Positions 46,168 to 53,311 of a DNA stretch of 64,000 nt are shown here, one piece after another. Made by a program: the position numbers and the translations under genes. Source of the DNA: Carboxylicivirga linearis (GTDB taxonomy: Bacteria; Bacteroidota; Bacteroidia; Bacteroidales; Marinilabiliaceae); contig NZ_JAGUCO010000001.1 in assembly GCF_018271995.1 (NCBI RefSeq), positions 716,180 to 780,179 of the forward strand, written 5' to 3'. Position 1 is the first letter of the stretch, and every line of letters begins with the position of its first letter. The notes under the pieces were generated by a model. It had not been told where the DNA came from, did no database searches, and saw only the letters and a program-made list of their open reading frames with translations.

Positions 46168-47355
46168 TTATAAGTATTCGATAGTTACCGATTTTAAAAA
46201 CTTGTTCTCAAGGGTATGGGCTATCTTTTTAATTACATTTCTTCTTATTTCGAGTTCTACAGGAAGATTAGGATCCTGATGCGCATTGTTTATCTGAGTT
46301 CCTGCCAATATTAGAATAGAATCGCTTGTTAATAATAACCGAACCATATCCTCTGCGGGACCATGGCCTTCAACTACATTTAATTTAGTTTTCTCCAGAA
46401 GAGCAGAAACTTTGCCCAAGGTTAAAATTCCTTCGGTAATTAAATCCACACCTTCCATACTTGCTTCAGGAGGTAAATCAAGTTGATTGTTGCTGATTTT
46501 TACTTCTACCGGTCGGTTTAATTCGCGCGATATTATTTTAGATGTGGTTCCTCCGCATATTATTTTCTTTCCCTCGAAGGTGGCAAGTCTTTCTGCCATC
46601 ACACTATCGTAGTTTTTGTAATATGGAGGCCCGGATGCTAATACTAATTTTCTGGGTTCGCGACAGTAAACTACCTGACAAGTAGCATCGTCTTTTAATT
46701 GATTGGCATCATTGGCTTTGGCTCGATCTAAGATCTTACTTGCCAGTTGATGGGCTGATATCGCAGGTTTATCTTCAATGGTATTTGTAATGAATTCTTT
46801 TAGTCCTATCTCTCCCCACCCTGATGGATGAACTCTTGTGCCCATTCCGGATTGGGTAATGCCATCTGATACAATAACGATGCGATCTTCCTTCTCTAAC
46901 TTCAGCCTTGAAGTTTTCACTATGGCCTCTATCTGGTCTGGTCTGTTTATTTTAAGATTTGTATATGTCAGATCTATAAAGTGTCCATCTCGGTAAATAA
47001 GAACACCAGGATTATCATATTCAACCAAATGAGCTTCGCCAGAACAATTGATATCAATAATGCTAAATGTTGAATAACTCATTTTACGCTCAGGATCAAT
47101 CGGTAGGGTACGCATTATAAATTCAGAGGCGTGCTCCAATGAATTATTTTGTGATGTAAACTGTAATGCCATACCGGTTGTCATGGTTGAAACAACATTG
47201 GCTTTAATTCCGGATCCCAATCCATCAGACAAAACCGTGATGAACCGGTCTTCATCCTTTATTTTGCGCGATTGGCATGAGTCGCCACAAACATTTTGCT
47301 TGTGTTTATTAGCCTGACAGGTTTCTGATTCTATGTAGAAATGTTTATTCTGCAT
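46168..47355 (-). CDS. SpoIIE-type PP2C phosphatase linked to sensory hydrogenase
   Basis: This 395-residue protein has a PP2C/SpoIIE phosphatase domain (residues about 35-235) with metal-binding motifs VLSDGLGSGIKA, IVSDGITQSG and DDATCQVV. Before it lies a cysteine cluster, Cys13, Cys23 and Cys27 (CQANKHKQNVCGDSC), which could bind a metal or react to redox change. The C-terminal 150 residues (ICGGTTSKIISRELNRPVEV and following) match nothing I recognise. The start overlaps the end of the hydS-like gene by 11 bp, so the two are translationally coupled. Such phosphatases are reported near sensory [FeFe]-hydrogenases. The phosphoprotein target is unknown. Confidence 0.88.
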   Translation of the reverse strand: MQNKHFYIESETCQANKHKQNVCGDSCQSRKIKDEDRFITVLSDGLGSGIKANVVSTMTTGMALQFTSQNNSLEHASEFIMRTLPIDPERKMSYSTFSIIDINCSGEAHLVEYDNPGVLIYRDGHFIDLTYTNLKINRPDQIEAIVKTSRLKLEKEDRIVIVSDGITQSGMGTRVHPSGWGEIGLKEFITNTIEDKPAISAHQLASKILDRAKANDANQLKDDATCQVVYCREPRKLVLASGPPYYKNYDSVMAERLATFEGKKIICGGTTSKIISRELNRPVEVKISNNQLDLPPEASMEGVDLITEGILTLGKVSALLEKTKLNVVEGHGPAEDMVRLLLTSDSILILAGTQINNAHQDPNLPVELEIRRNVIKKIAHTLENKFLKSVTIEYL

Positions 47356-49066
47356 CTTTCTTTTCCTGTGTTTCTAGAATTGAATTCAATAAAGAGTCGG
47401 TATAAGAGGCATTCTCTCCTAATAAAAGGGCAATTTTTTGTACCGTCTCCATATTTTTATTTATCACCTCGCGTGTTCTTTTCTCGATAATATCTTTTTG
47501 AAATTCGGGTTGAGCAACACTTTGCAGAATACCGGTAACCAGTTTGTGCTTTTGAACATTAAAGATGGATAGCTGAAGTTGCTTACCATTTTCTATAATA
47601 GGCATCTCGTAATATTCTTTACCGGTAAGTAAAGCCGTTTTAAACAAAGACCCAAAGGATCCAATTTTATCAATATGAGCACCTCTCATTCCTGGATTGG
47701 CATCGTAACATAGTTGAATATCCTCACCCAAAATACGGGCACAACCTGCATTCATTTCAACTACTTGATAAGCATCGTCTAAAACAATAACTCCTGAAGG
47801 AATTTTTTGTAATAGTATAGTGGCTTTATGATGTGCAACATGTCGCATATACGATACGCACATTTCTGGTTCGGCATGATTCTGCAACATGGCTTTTGCA
47901 AAATCTCTGCAACTGTCGTATCCGCATCCACTGCAGTTTAACTCATCACTAATTTCTGTTTTACCAATCGTATGCAGAGCTTCTTTAATTTGTTTTTCTG
48001 AGAAGCTTTTTTTGTCAAAGGATGGTATGTTAAAGAAATCTCTTTCAATGTTTAAACCTTGAATTTCTACAGTTTCAATATCTTCAGTACTCCTTTGTTT
48101 GCAGGTATTTCTTAAAGACAATTGTTTACTGATGGAAATCTTTTGATCAGACATGCCGGGACCATTAATACAGCCTGTTTCGCAAGCCAACAACTCCAGA
48201 AATACCAGATCGTCATTTTTTTCTGAATCCAGGTTGTCAAGTAAGTTTTTAATGTTTTTAAGTCCGCTAAAATACATGTATTCAGCCTTTGTGTCTGATT
48301 CCTTTTTGTTGATGGTCTCAATCATTCCACCATCTATTGGATAGATGGTTCCATGCTGCGCTTTTTGTGGAATGAAGGTTTCGCTATTACAGTTTAGTTG
48401 ATCATTTATGGAAATCTTTTCTTTCTCCAGCCAATTATTCAACTCCTTAAAAGTTAAAGCAACATCTATGCATTGAGCAGCCGAATCAGCTTCCGATTTT
48501 TTACCGATGCATGGACCAATAAATACAATGCCTATATCATTACCGTATAGATTCCTTAATTGCTTTGCATGAGTTAACATGGGCGACATAAAAGGGGTAA
48601 TGGATAATGAGTGTTGAGGATAATGCTTGCGAATTAGCTCAACAACCACAGGGCAGGCAGATGAGATATAAGTACCACCCTGCCTGATATTTAAAAACTG
48701 ATGAACTTGTTTTGAAACCTCCTGAGCGCCTAAGGCAGTTTCAGATACACCTTTGAATCCTAATTTTTTAATAGCTGATATTAGCGCTTCAGAGTTTGTT
48801 CCATATTCAGCAATATATGAAGGAGCTAATGATACGTATACCTCTTTTTTGTTTTTGATTAACAGTCGGGCTCGTGAAATACCATCTCTAACTTTCTTGG
48901 CTTGAGTAGGACAAACGGATACACAGCGGCCACAATACACGCACATTGAATCGATAATAGATGCCTTGTTATCGGTAACTTTAATTGCTTTGTTAGGGCA
49001 TTCTCTGATGCACTTATAGCAATCTTTACAATCGTTGGTTTCGGTGTATATGGGTTGTAAGTTCAT
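47345..49066 (-). CDS. Putative sensory [FeFe]-hydrogenase with PAS domain (HydS/group-C-like)
   Basis: This 573-residue protein has two 4Fe-4S motifs (CKDCYKCIRECP, CVYCGRCVSVCP; residues 13-52) and an H-cluster domain: SSACPVVV (Ala137, Cys138), FIGPCIGKKSE (Cys186) and LLACETGCINGPG (Cys295, Cys299). A further Fe-S motif is CSGCGYDSC...C (378-403), and a PAS domain lies at about 415-520. All four H-cluster ligands remain, but the proton-transfer Cys is Ala, as reported for Thermotoga maritima HydS. This favours H2 or redox sensing over turnover. It has no kinase or DNA-binding output; the coupled phosphatase gene is the likely output. First gene of the operon, behind a sigma-54-type promoter. 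Confidence 0.88.
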   Translation of the reverse strand: MNLQPIYTETNDCKDCYKCIRECPNKAIKVTDNKASIIDSMCVYCGRCVSVCPTQAKKVRDGISRARLLIKNKKEVYVSLAPSYIAEYGTNSEALISAIKKLGFKGVSETALGAQEVSKQVHQFLNIRQGGTYISSACPVVVELIRKHYPQHSLSITPFMSPMLTHAKQLRNLYGNDIGIVFIGPCIGKKSEADSAAQCIDVALTFKELNNWLEKEKISINDQLNCNSETFIPQKAQHGTIYPIDGGMIETINKKESDTKAEYMYFSGLKNIKNLLDNLDSEKNDDLVFLELLACETGCINGPGMSDQKISISKQLSLRNTCKQRSTEDIETVEIQGLNIERDFFNIPSFDKKSFSEKQIKEALHTIGKTEISDELNCSGCGYDSCRDFAKAMLQNHAEPEMCVSYMRHVAHHKATILLQKIPSGVIVLDDAYQVVEMNAGCARILGEDIQLCYDANPGMRGAHIDKIGSFGSLFKTALLTGKEYYEMPIIENGKQLQLSIFNVQKHKLVTGILQSVAQPEFQKDIIEKRTREVINKNMETVQKIALLLGENASYTDSLLNSILETQEKKDAE

Positions 49067-49163
49067 AGCTATTTTATCTTGAATACATGTTCTACCACGA
49101 TGAATTACAATATTGTGAATCGGCCTTTTTATCTATTATGAATTAGATATATGTTTTTTTTAT

Positions 49164-49179
49164 TGCGAAAGGTGTGCCT
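49164..49179 (-). promoter_or_regulatory. Sigma-54-type promoter of the hydrogenase operon
   Basis: Reading the minus strand, AGGCAC-ACCTT-TCGCA compares with TGGCAC-N5-TTGCA. The GG and GC doublets are 10 bp apart, as required. It lies 98 bp before the hydS-like start and downstream of three palindromes that fit enhancer sites. Confidence 0.6.
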
Positions 49180-49254
49180 ATAGTTGTAATGATCAGTACA
49201 TCAAGGAGAAAAGAAATGCTAAGGTGGAGCTGCTAAAAATGATATCTGTAATAA

Positions 49255-49321
49255 TGTCCTAAAGTAGGACAAATAAATATCAATAACGTACTAATATAGG
49301 ACAATGTCAGATAATAGGACG
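49255..49321. promoter_or_regulatory. Three enhancer-like palindromes (TGTCCTA-N3-TAGGACA)
   Basis: Site 1 (49255-49271) is perfect, TGTCCTAAAGTAGGACA. Site 2 (49287-49303) has an intact right half TAGGACA and a left half with two changes. Site 3 (49305-49321) keeps TGTC and TAGGAC and overlaps the activator's stop codon. Centres are about 110, 142 and 160 bp upstream of the start predicted from the sigma-54 promoter. Confidence 0.7.
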
Positions 49322-51091
49322 CTCTTTGACGAGGGGAATATTGTATGATTTAGCTTTTAAATACAATGTGTTTCTGCTGATTCCTAATGATTCTGCAGAT
49401 TTAGTAACATTATAATTAAAATGCGTTAAGGTATTTGTAATTAACTGCCGTTCCATTTCCTTAACTGTTCCTAAAAGAGTCGATTTTGAATCATCATCAG
49501 ACACATAAAGTTCGTCTGATTGAACTTTCTTTTGGTTCAATGTTAATTGATCAAACTCAATGTTACCGTCTAAATTGACATATTGCTCAATGGCATTCTC
49601 CAGTTCTCTGATATTACCTGGCCAGTTATAATTAAGAAACTGTTGTAGGGTTGAATACTTTAGTTGTGGAACATTCTTTTGAAGATGTATTGATTTTTTA
49701 TTCAGAAAGAAACGTATGAGCGAGGGTAAGTCTTCCATCCGTTCCGATAATGAAGGGATGCGTAAAGGAATAACGCTTAGCCTGTAATACAAGTCCAATC
49801 TAAACCGGCCTTCTTCCACTTCTTTCTTTAAATTTTTATTGGTAGCCGCAATAATCCGAACATCAACAGGTCTGTTTTTATTTCCTCCCAATCGCGTAAT
49901 GGCATTTTCCTGAATAGCTCGTAATAGCTTTACCTGCAGTTCTGGTTTCATATCACCAATTTCATCCAGGAATAAAGTACCTCCATTTGCCAACTCAAAC
50001 TTTCCGGGATGACCTCCTTTTTTAGCTCCTGTAAAAGCTCCGTCGTCGTAACCAAATAACTCACTTTCAATTAAGCTTTCGCTGATGGCAGCGCAGTTAA
50101 TAGCCACAAATCCATGGTCTTTTCTACTGCTTGCATTATGCATACTCTGTGCAAAAACTTCCTTACCGGTTCCGCTTTCCGCTTCAATTAAAACGGTTGA
50201 AGGACTATTGGCTATATTTTTAGCATATTCAACCAATTTACGCATCACCTTGCTTTTGGCAATAATATCGTTAAACGTAAACCGGGCCTGCATTCCGGTA
50301 TATTTGTTAACAAGGTTATATACATTTTCAAGCTTGCGAATAGTCAGTACCAAACCAATCAATTTTGATTGTGCCTGATTCATAATCGGACTAACGCTGA
50401 CATTATATTTTGCTATGCCATCGGATGTAGATATAGCTACTTCTTCATTAACAAACTTTTCTCCGGAACTAACTACCTTAAAAATATTTTTCCATTGCGA
50501 TACTAATTTTTGAATAGGTATGGTCAGCAAATCTCTTCGTCTGATATTGACCCAACGGCAGGCTAAATTATTGGCATAAAGAATCTCACCATTAGTATTA
50601 ACTGATAAAATACCAATACGCAAAGCATTCATCATGGCAAAAGTATACTGATTGGTGTCTTCTATCTTTTGCTGCATGGTTGCATCATGAAATTCAGCAT
50701 GAATAGCCTTTTCAATAGCAGCACTGGCAAAATTTAACCAGGTAAAGTCAATATCAAGAGATGAAATTAAATAAACACTAAAAGGTACTTCATGATCTTG
50801 TTGGTGACAACTAATAATATTATATGCTGCTGTAATTGTGGTAACAATTCCTTTGTGATGAGGCGAATCATTCCAATCGATTTTTTGCTCAAACTGATTC
50901 CAGTTTCTACCCTTAGTTAAATTTAAATCCGAATTTTTCTGACTTGAATAAGAAGCTGCAATTATATTTTGTCGATTCACTGCAACTAAATAAAAAAAGG
51001 TGTTTTTCATGCTACCGGAAAAATCATCAAGAACCTGATGTAACAAATGTAATCCGCTATCCTGACTATTGTTCGCTTTTACTTCCGGCAT
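49307..51091 (-). CDS. Sigma-54-dependent transcriptional activator of the hydrogenase operon
   Basis: This 594-residue AcoR-like activator has an N-terminal GAF-like sensor region (residues about 10-140), a PAS domain (about 150-260: ALRIGILSVNTNGEILYAN), a sigma-54 AAA+ domain (about 270-500) and a Fis-type HTH at the end (NVTKSAESLGISRNTLYLKA). The AAA+ domain has Walker A AESGTGKE, a canonical GAFTGA loop (YDDGAFTGAKKGG) and GTLFLDEIGD. It has no receiver domain, so it senses a signal directly or through a partner protein. Its gene ends among the three palindromes that precede the hydS-like operon, which makes it the obvious regulator of that operon. Confidence 0.93.
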   Translation of the reverse strand: MPEVKANNSQDSGLHLLHQVLDDFSGSMKNTFFYLVAVNRQNIIAASYSSQKNSDLNLTKGRNWNQFEQKIDWNDSPHHKGIVTTITAAYNIISCHQQDHEVPFSVYLISSLDIDFTWLNFASAAIEKAIHAEFHDATMQQKIEDTNQYTFAMMNALRIGILSVNTNGEILYANNLACRWVNIRRRDLLTIPIQKLVSQWKNIFKVVSSGEKFVNEEVAISTSDGIAKYNVSVSPIMNQAQSKLIGLVLTIRKLENVYNLVNKYTGMQARFTFNDIIAKSKVMRKLVEYAKNIANSPSTVLIEAESGTGKEVFAQSMHNASSRKDHGFVAINCAAISESLIESELFGYDDGAFTGAKKGGHPGKFELANGGTLFLDEIGDMKPELQVKLLRAIQENAITRLGGNKNRPVDVRIIAATNKNLKKEVEEGRFRLDLYYRLSVIPLRIPSLSERMEDLPSLIRFFLNKKSIHLQKNVPQLKYSTLQQFLNYNWPGNIRELENAIEQYVNLDGNIEFDQLTLNQKKVQSDELYVSDDDSKSTLLGTVKEMERQLITNTLTHFNYNVTKSAESLGISRNTLYLKAKSYNIPLVKERPII

Positions 51092-51153
51092 ATATAACAG
51101 CTAATTAGATCTCATACAAAAGTACTCATTTTTCGAAAACGCCCTATTGTTTG

Positions 51154-51167
51154 CGCCCAATTGGGCG
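51154..51167. promoter_or_regulatory. Palindrome CGCCCAATTGGGCG, copy 1
   Basis: A perfect 14-bp palindrome; with its flanks the shared block is GCGCCCAATTGGGCGG. An identical copy at 52292-52305 precedes the second tonB-like gene. Each copy is about 125 bp upstream of a TGGTAC-N5-TTG element, an enhancer-like distance. Confidence 0.6.
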
Positions 51168-51292
51168 GATTGATTCCTGTACATCAGAAATGAAAAAAGT
51201 AGTTGTAAATTTTTGTTGAGATGTTGTAAGGTGCAGTATTATAGATTAAAAGGGAGTATGTGTGGGGCCTGTTTTATTTGGGGATGATGGAC

Positions 51293-51308
51293 TGGTACAG
51301 CAATTGGA
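51293..51308 (+). promoter_or_regulatory. Sigma-54-like promoter of tonB-like gene 1
   Basis: TGGTAC-AGCAA-TTGGA compares with TGGCAC-N5-TTGCA. The -24 side is good, but the -12 GC is GG. The same arrangement occurs at 52429-52444, and conservation between the two leaders is the main support. Confidence 0.45.
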
Positions 51309-51407
51309 TATAAGTAAATGAACGCATCATTTCTTGGGGATATTGAGCCAGGAGTAATTAAAATATTACGCAAGTGATGCAAATAATAACCTTTAAATCA
51401 TTTGCCT

Positions 51408-52091
51408 ATGGAAGTAAAAAAAAGTAAAAAGGCTGACCTCGAACGAAAAAGGTCCATGTTTTTTCAGATAGGTTTAATTGTCACCTTAAGTGCCGTTTTT
51501 GTAGCATTTGAATGGACAACTTCTGATGTGGTAACTGCCGATACGGGATGGATAGAGGAAGAAGTGCTTGAAGAAGAAGCTCCTCCTATTACCCGACAAG
51601 AAGAGGTAAAACCACCTCCACCACCTCCACCACCAAAAATGTCTGATATAATTGAGATAGTTGATGATGATGTGGAATTGGATGAAGAGTTGGATATTGA
51701 AGATACAGAAATGGATCAGGAACTGGAAGTCGACCTTAGTCAGTTTGATTCATCCGAAGAAGAATCGGGAGATCCGATACCTTTTTTCATATTAGAGGAT
51801 AAACCGGAATTTCCGGGTGGCGAACAAGCTTTATTGAAGTTCTTGGCCAAAAACGTTAAGTACCCGGTTATTTGTCAGGAAAATGGCATACAAGGTATGG
51901 TTACAGTATCCTTTGTAATAGACGAAAAAGGTAAGGTTAGCAATGTAAAAGCAACTAGTGCACGCGATGCCAACTTAGAAAGAGAAGCGGTAAGAGTTGT
52001 GAAGCTAATGCCTGACTGGAAGCCCGGTAAACAGTGTGGGAGACCTGTAAAAGTAACTTACAGTGTACCCGTACGATTTAGATTACAATAA
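51408..52091 (+). CDS. TonB-like energy transducer, paralogue 1
   Basis: This 227-residue protein has a short cytoplasmic N-terminus (KKADLERKRSMFFQIG), one membrane helix (residues about 20-38) and an acidic, Pro-rich periplasmic linker with a run of eight prolines near residue 70. The C-terminal TonB domain spans about 135-227 (PEFPGGEQALLKFLAKNVKYP and VRFRLQ at the end). It passes proton-motive force from ExbB/ExbD to outer-membrane receptors; no exbB or exbD lies here. The paralogue 0.4 kb downstream shares the N-terminus and C-terminal domain. The ATG at 51408 is preferred over an upstream TTG. Confidence 0.92.
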   Translation: MEVKKSKKADLERKRSMFFQIGLIVTLSAVFVAFEWTTSDVVTADTGWIEEEVLEEEAPPITRQEEVKPPPPPPPPKMSDIIEIVDDDVELDEELDIEDTEMDQELEVDLSQFDSSEEESGDPIPFFILEDKPEFPGGEQALLKFLAKNVKYPVICQENGIQGMVTVSFVIDEKGKVSNVKATSARDANLEREAVRVVKLMPDWKPGKQCGRPVKVTYSVPVRFRLQ

Positions 52092-52160
52092 TTAATTAGA
52101 TTATTACTGTTGTTCCTTAATTTTTCAATGAGATAACGATCTCGTTTTTTTCAGAAAACA

Positions 52161-52236
52161 AAAAGCCGGTCTGTCCTGAATGACCCTGCAAACTTCCGAT
52201 TTAAGTCGATCAATCAGGACTCACTGGCTTTTTTGT
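52161..52236 (+). terminator. Long terminator hairpin after tonB-like gene 1
   Basis: AAAAGCCGGTCTGTCCTGA and TCAGGACTCACTGGCTTTT pair over about 19 positions with a few mismatches around a 34-nt loop, followed by T. The second tonB-like gene is also followed by a long-loop hairpin. Confidence 0.7.
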
Positions 52237-52291
52237 GTCTTATTGTTAGTGGGCGATTCTAATCACCCGGATAAAAATGATGTAATAAAAG

Positions 52292-52305
52292 CGCCCAATT
52301 GGGCG
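52292..52305. promoter_or_regulatory. Palindrome CGCCCAATTGGGCG, copy 2
   Basis: Identical to copy 1 at 51154-51167, 123 bp before the TGGTAC element of the second tonB-like gene. Confidence 0.6.
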
Positions 52306-52428
52306 GGTGAATAGACTTTTGTTTGCAACTAAAAAATACTCAAAATAAAATATAAATGAATATAAAGTGCATGTATACAGGGTGTATGAAGTTGTTTAGG
52401 TAGTTGTATTCAAGAACGGATTCTGTTC

Positions 52429-52444
52429 TGGTACAAGCATTGAT
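52429..52444 (+). promoter_or_regulatory. Sigma-54-like promoter of tonB-like gene 2
   Basis: TGGTAC-AAGCA-TTGAT aligns exactly with the element before gene 1 (shared TGGTACA, GCA and TTG). The -12 GC is GA here. It lies 43 bp before the start codon. Confidence 0.45.
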
Positions 52445-52487
52445 TTAAGAAAGACAGAAACATTATTAACTCTTAAACCTTCGCATT

Positions 52488-53168
52488 ATGAAAGTAAAAA
52501 AATATAAACACGCCGATTTAGAACGCAAGCGTTCCATGTTTTTTCAAATAGGTTTAATTGTTGCTTTGGCAGCTTCGCTTGCTGCATTTGAATGGAGCAC
52601 AGAAGAAGTCTTAGTTCCTGAAGATTTGGCTGGGCAAATAGATCCATACGAAGAAGACTTGATTTTACCAGAGAACATAAAACTAGAAGAAAAACAGCCC
52701 CAGCCAGTTCAGCCACAAAAGATTTTGGAACCTATTATTAAAGAAACAAATAATAATGATCCGAATGCCGGGGAGATGAACTTTTCATCAGAAGATTGGC
52801 CCGAGGTTCCGGTTGACATTCCTGAACTACCAGACGAGCCTGTTGAAGATAATTCGGTTTACATCTTTGTAGAGAGAATGCCTGAACCTCCCGGAGGAAT
52901 GAAGGGCCTGATGAAGTATTTTGCTGAAAATATCAGGTTTCCGGTTATTTGTGCAGAATTAGGAATTGAAGGAAGAGTGTACGTTGGGTTTGTTGTGGAT
53001 AAGGATGGTAGTGTTACCGATGTTAAGGTTCTTCGAAGCCCTGATGCAAATTTATCGAAAGAAGCTATTAGAGTAGTTCAAAACATGCCAGCCTGGAAAC
53101 CGGGTAGGCAAGGTGGAAAACCTGTTAAGGTATCGTATACCGTTCCTGTAAACTTTAAATTACAATAG
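52488..53168 (+). CDS. TonB-like energy transducer, paralogue 2
   Basis: This 226-residue protein is the paralogue of the gene at 51408. Its N-terminus, KHADLERKRSMFFQIGLIV, is nearly identical to that of paralogue 1, followed by one membrane helix, an acidic linker with Gln/Pro (KQPQPVQPQKI) in place of the polyproline run, and a C-terminal TonB domain (about 132-226: PEPPGGMKGLMKYFAENIRFP). The divergent linker and conserved ends suggest duplication followed by change in reach or partner receptor. It has its own palindrome and promoter-like element, so the two genes may be separate but co-regulated units. Confidence 0.92.
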   Translation: MKVKKYKHADLERKRSMFFQIGLIVALAASLAAFEWSTEEVLVPEDLAGQIDPYEEDLILPENIKLEEKQPQPVQPQKILEPIIKETNNNDPNAGEMNFSSEDWPEVPVDIPELPDEPVEDNSVYIFVERMPEPPGGMKGLMKYFAENIRFPVICAELGIEGRVYVGFVVDKDGSVTDVKVLRSPDANLSKEAIRVVQNMPAWKPGRQGGKPVKVSYTVPVNFKLQ

Positions 53169-53211
53169 TTGAATGTCTTTCTTCAGCTATTCCTTAACCT
53201 ATATATAATCA

Positions 53212-53300
53212 AGTACCGTACAAGGATAATAAGTTTATTAATAATCCGTGCCTAAAGTGATAGCAACACATAAAAAGGATTCCTTGTGCGGTACTTTTAA
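53212..53300 (+). terminator. Long-loop hairpin after tonB-like gene 2
   Basis: AAGTACCGTACAAGGA (53212-53227) and TCCTTGTGCGGTACTT (53282-53297) pair over 16 bp with one wobble; the loop is 54 nt, and TT then A follows. It ends 12 bp before the DUF4837 start, so it may be a terminator or a leader structure. Confidence 0.55.
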
Positions 53301-53311
53301 TCTCTTCAATC

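Larger units (their letters stand above)
51092..51407. other. 316-bp gap between the activator and the first tonB-like gene
   Basis: The gap holds the palindrome CGCCCAATTGGGCG (51154-51167), a related half site CGCCCTATTG (51140-51149) and a sigma-54-like element (51293-51308). No gene was found. The palindrome is 63 bp from the divergent activator start and could serve both directions. Confidence 0.55.
52092..52487. other. 396-bp gap between the two tonB-like genes
   Basis: It contains the hairpin at 52161-52236, the second copy of CGCCCAATTGGGCG (52292-52305) and the second sigma-54-like element (52429-52444). No gene was found. Apart from these elements the two tonB leaders are not obviously alike. 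Confidence 0.55.
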
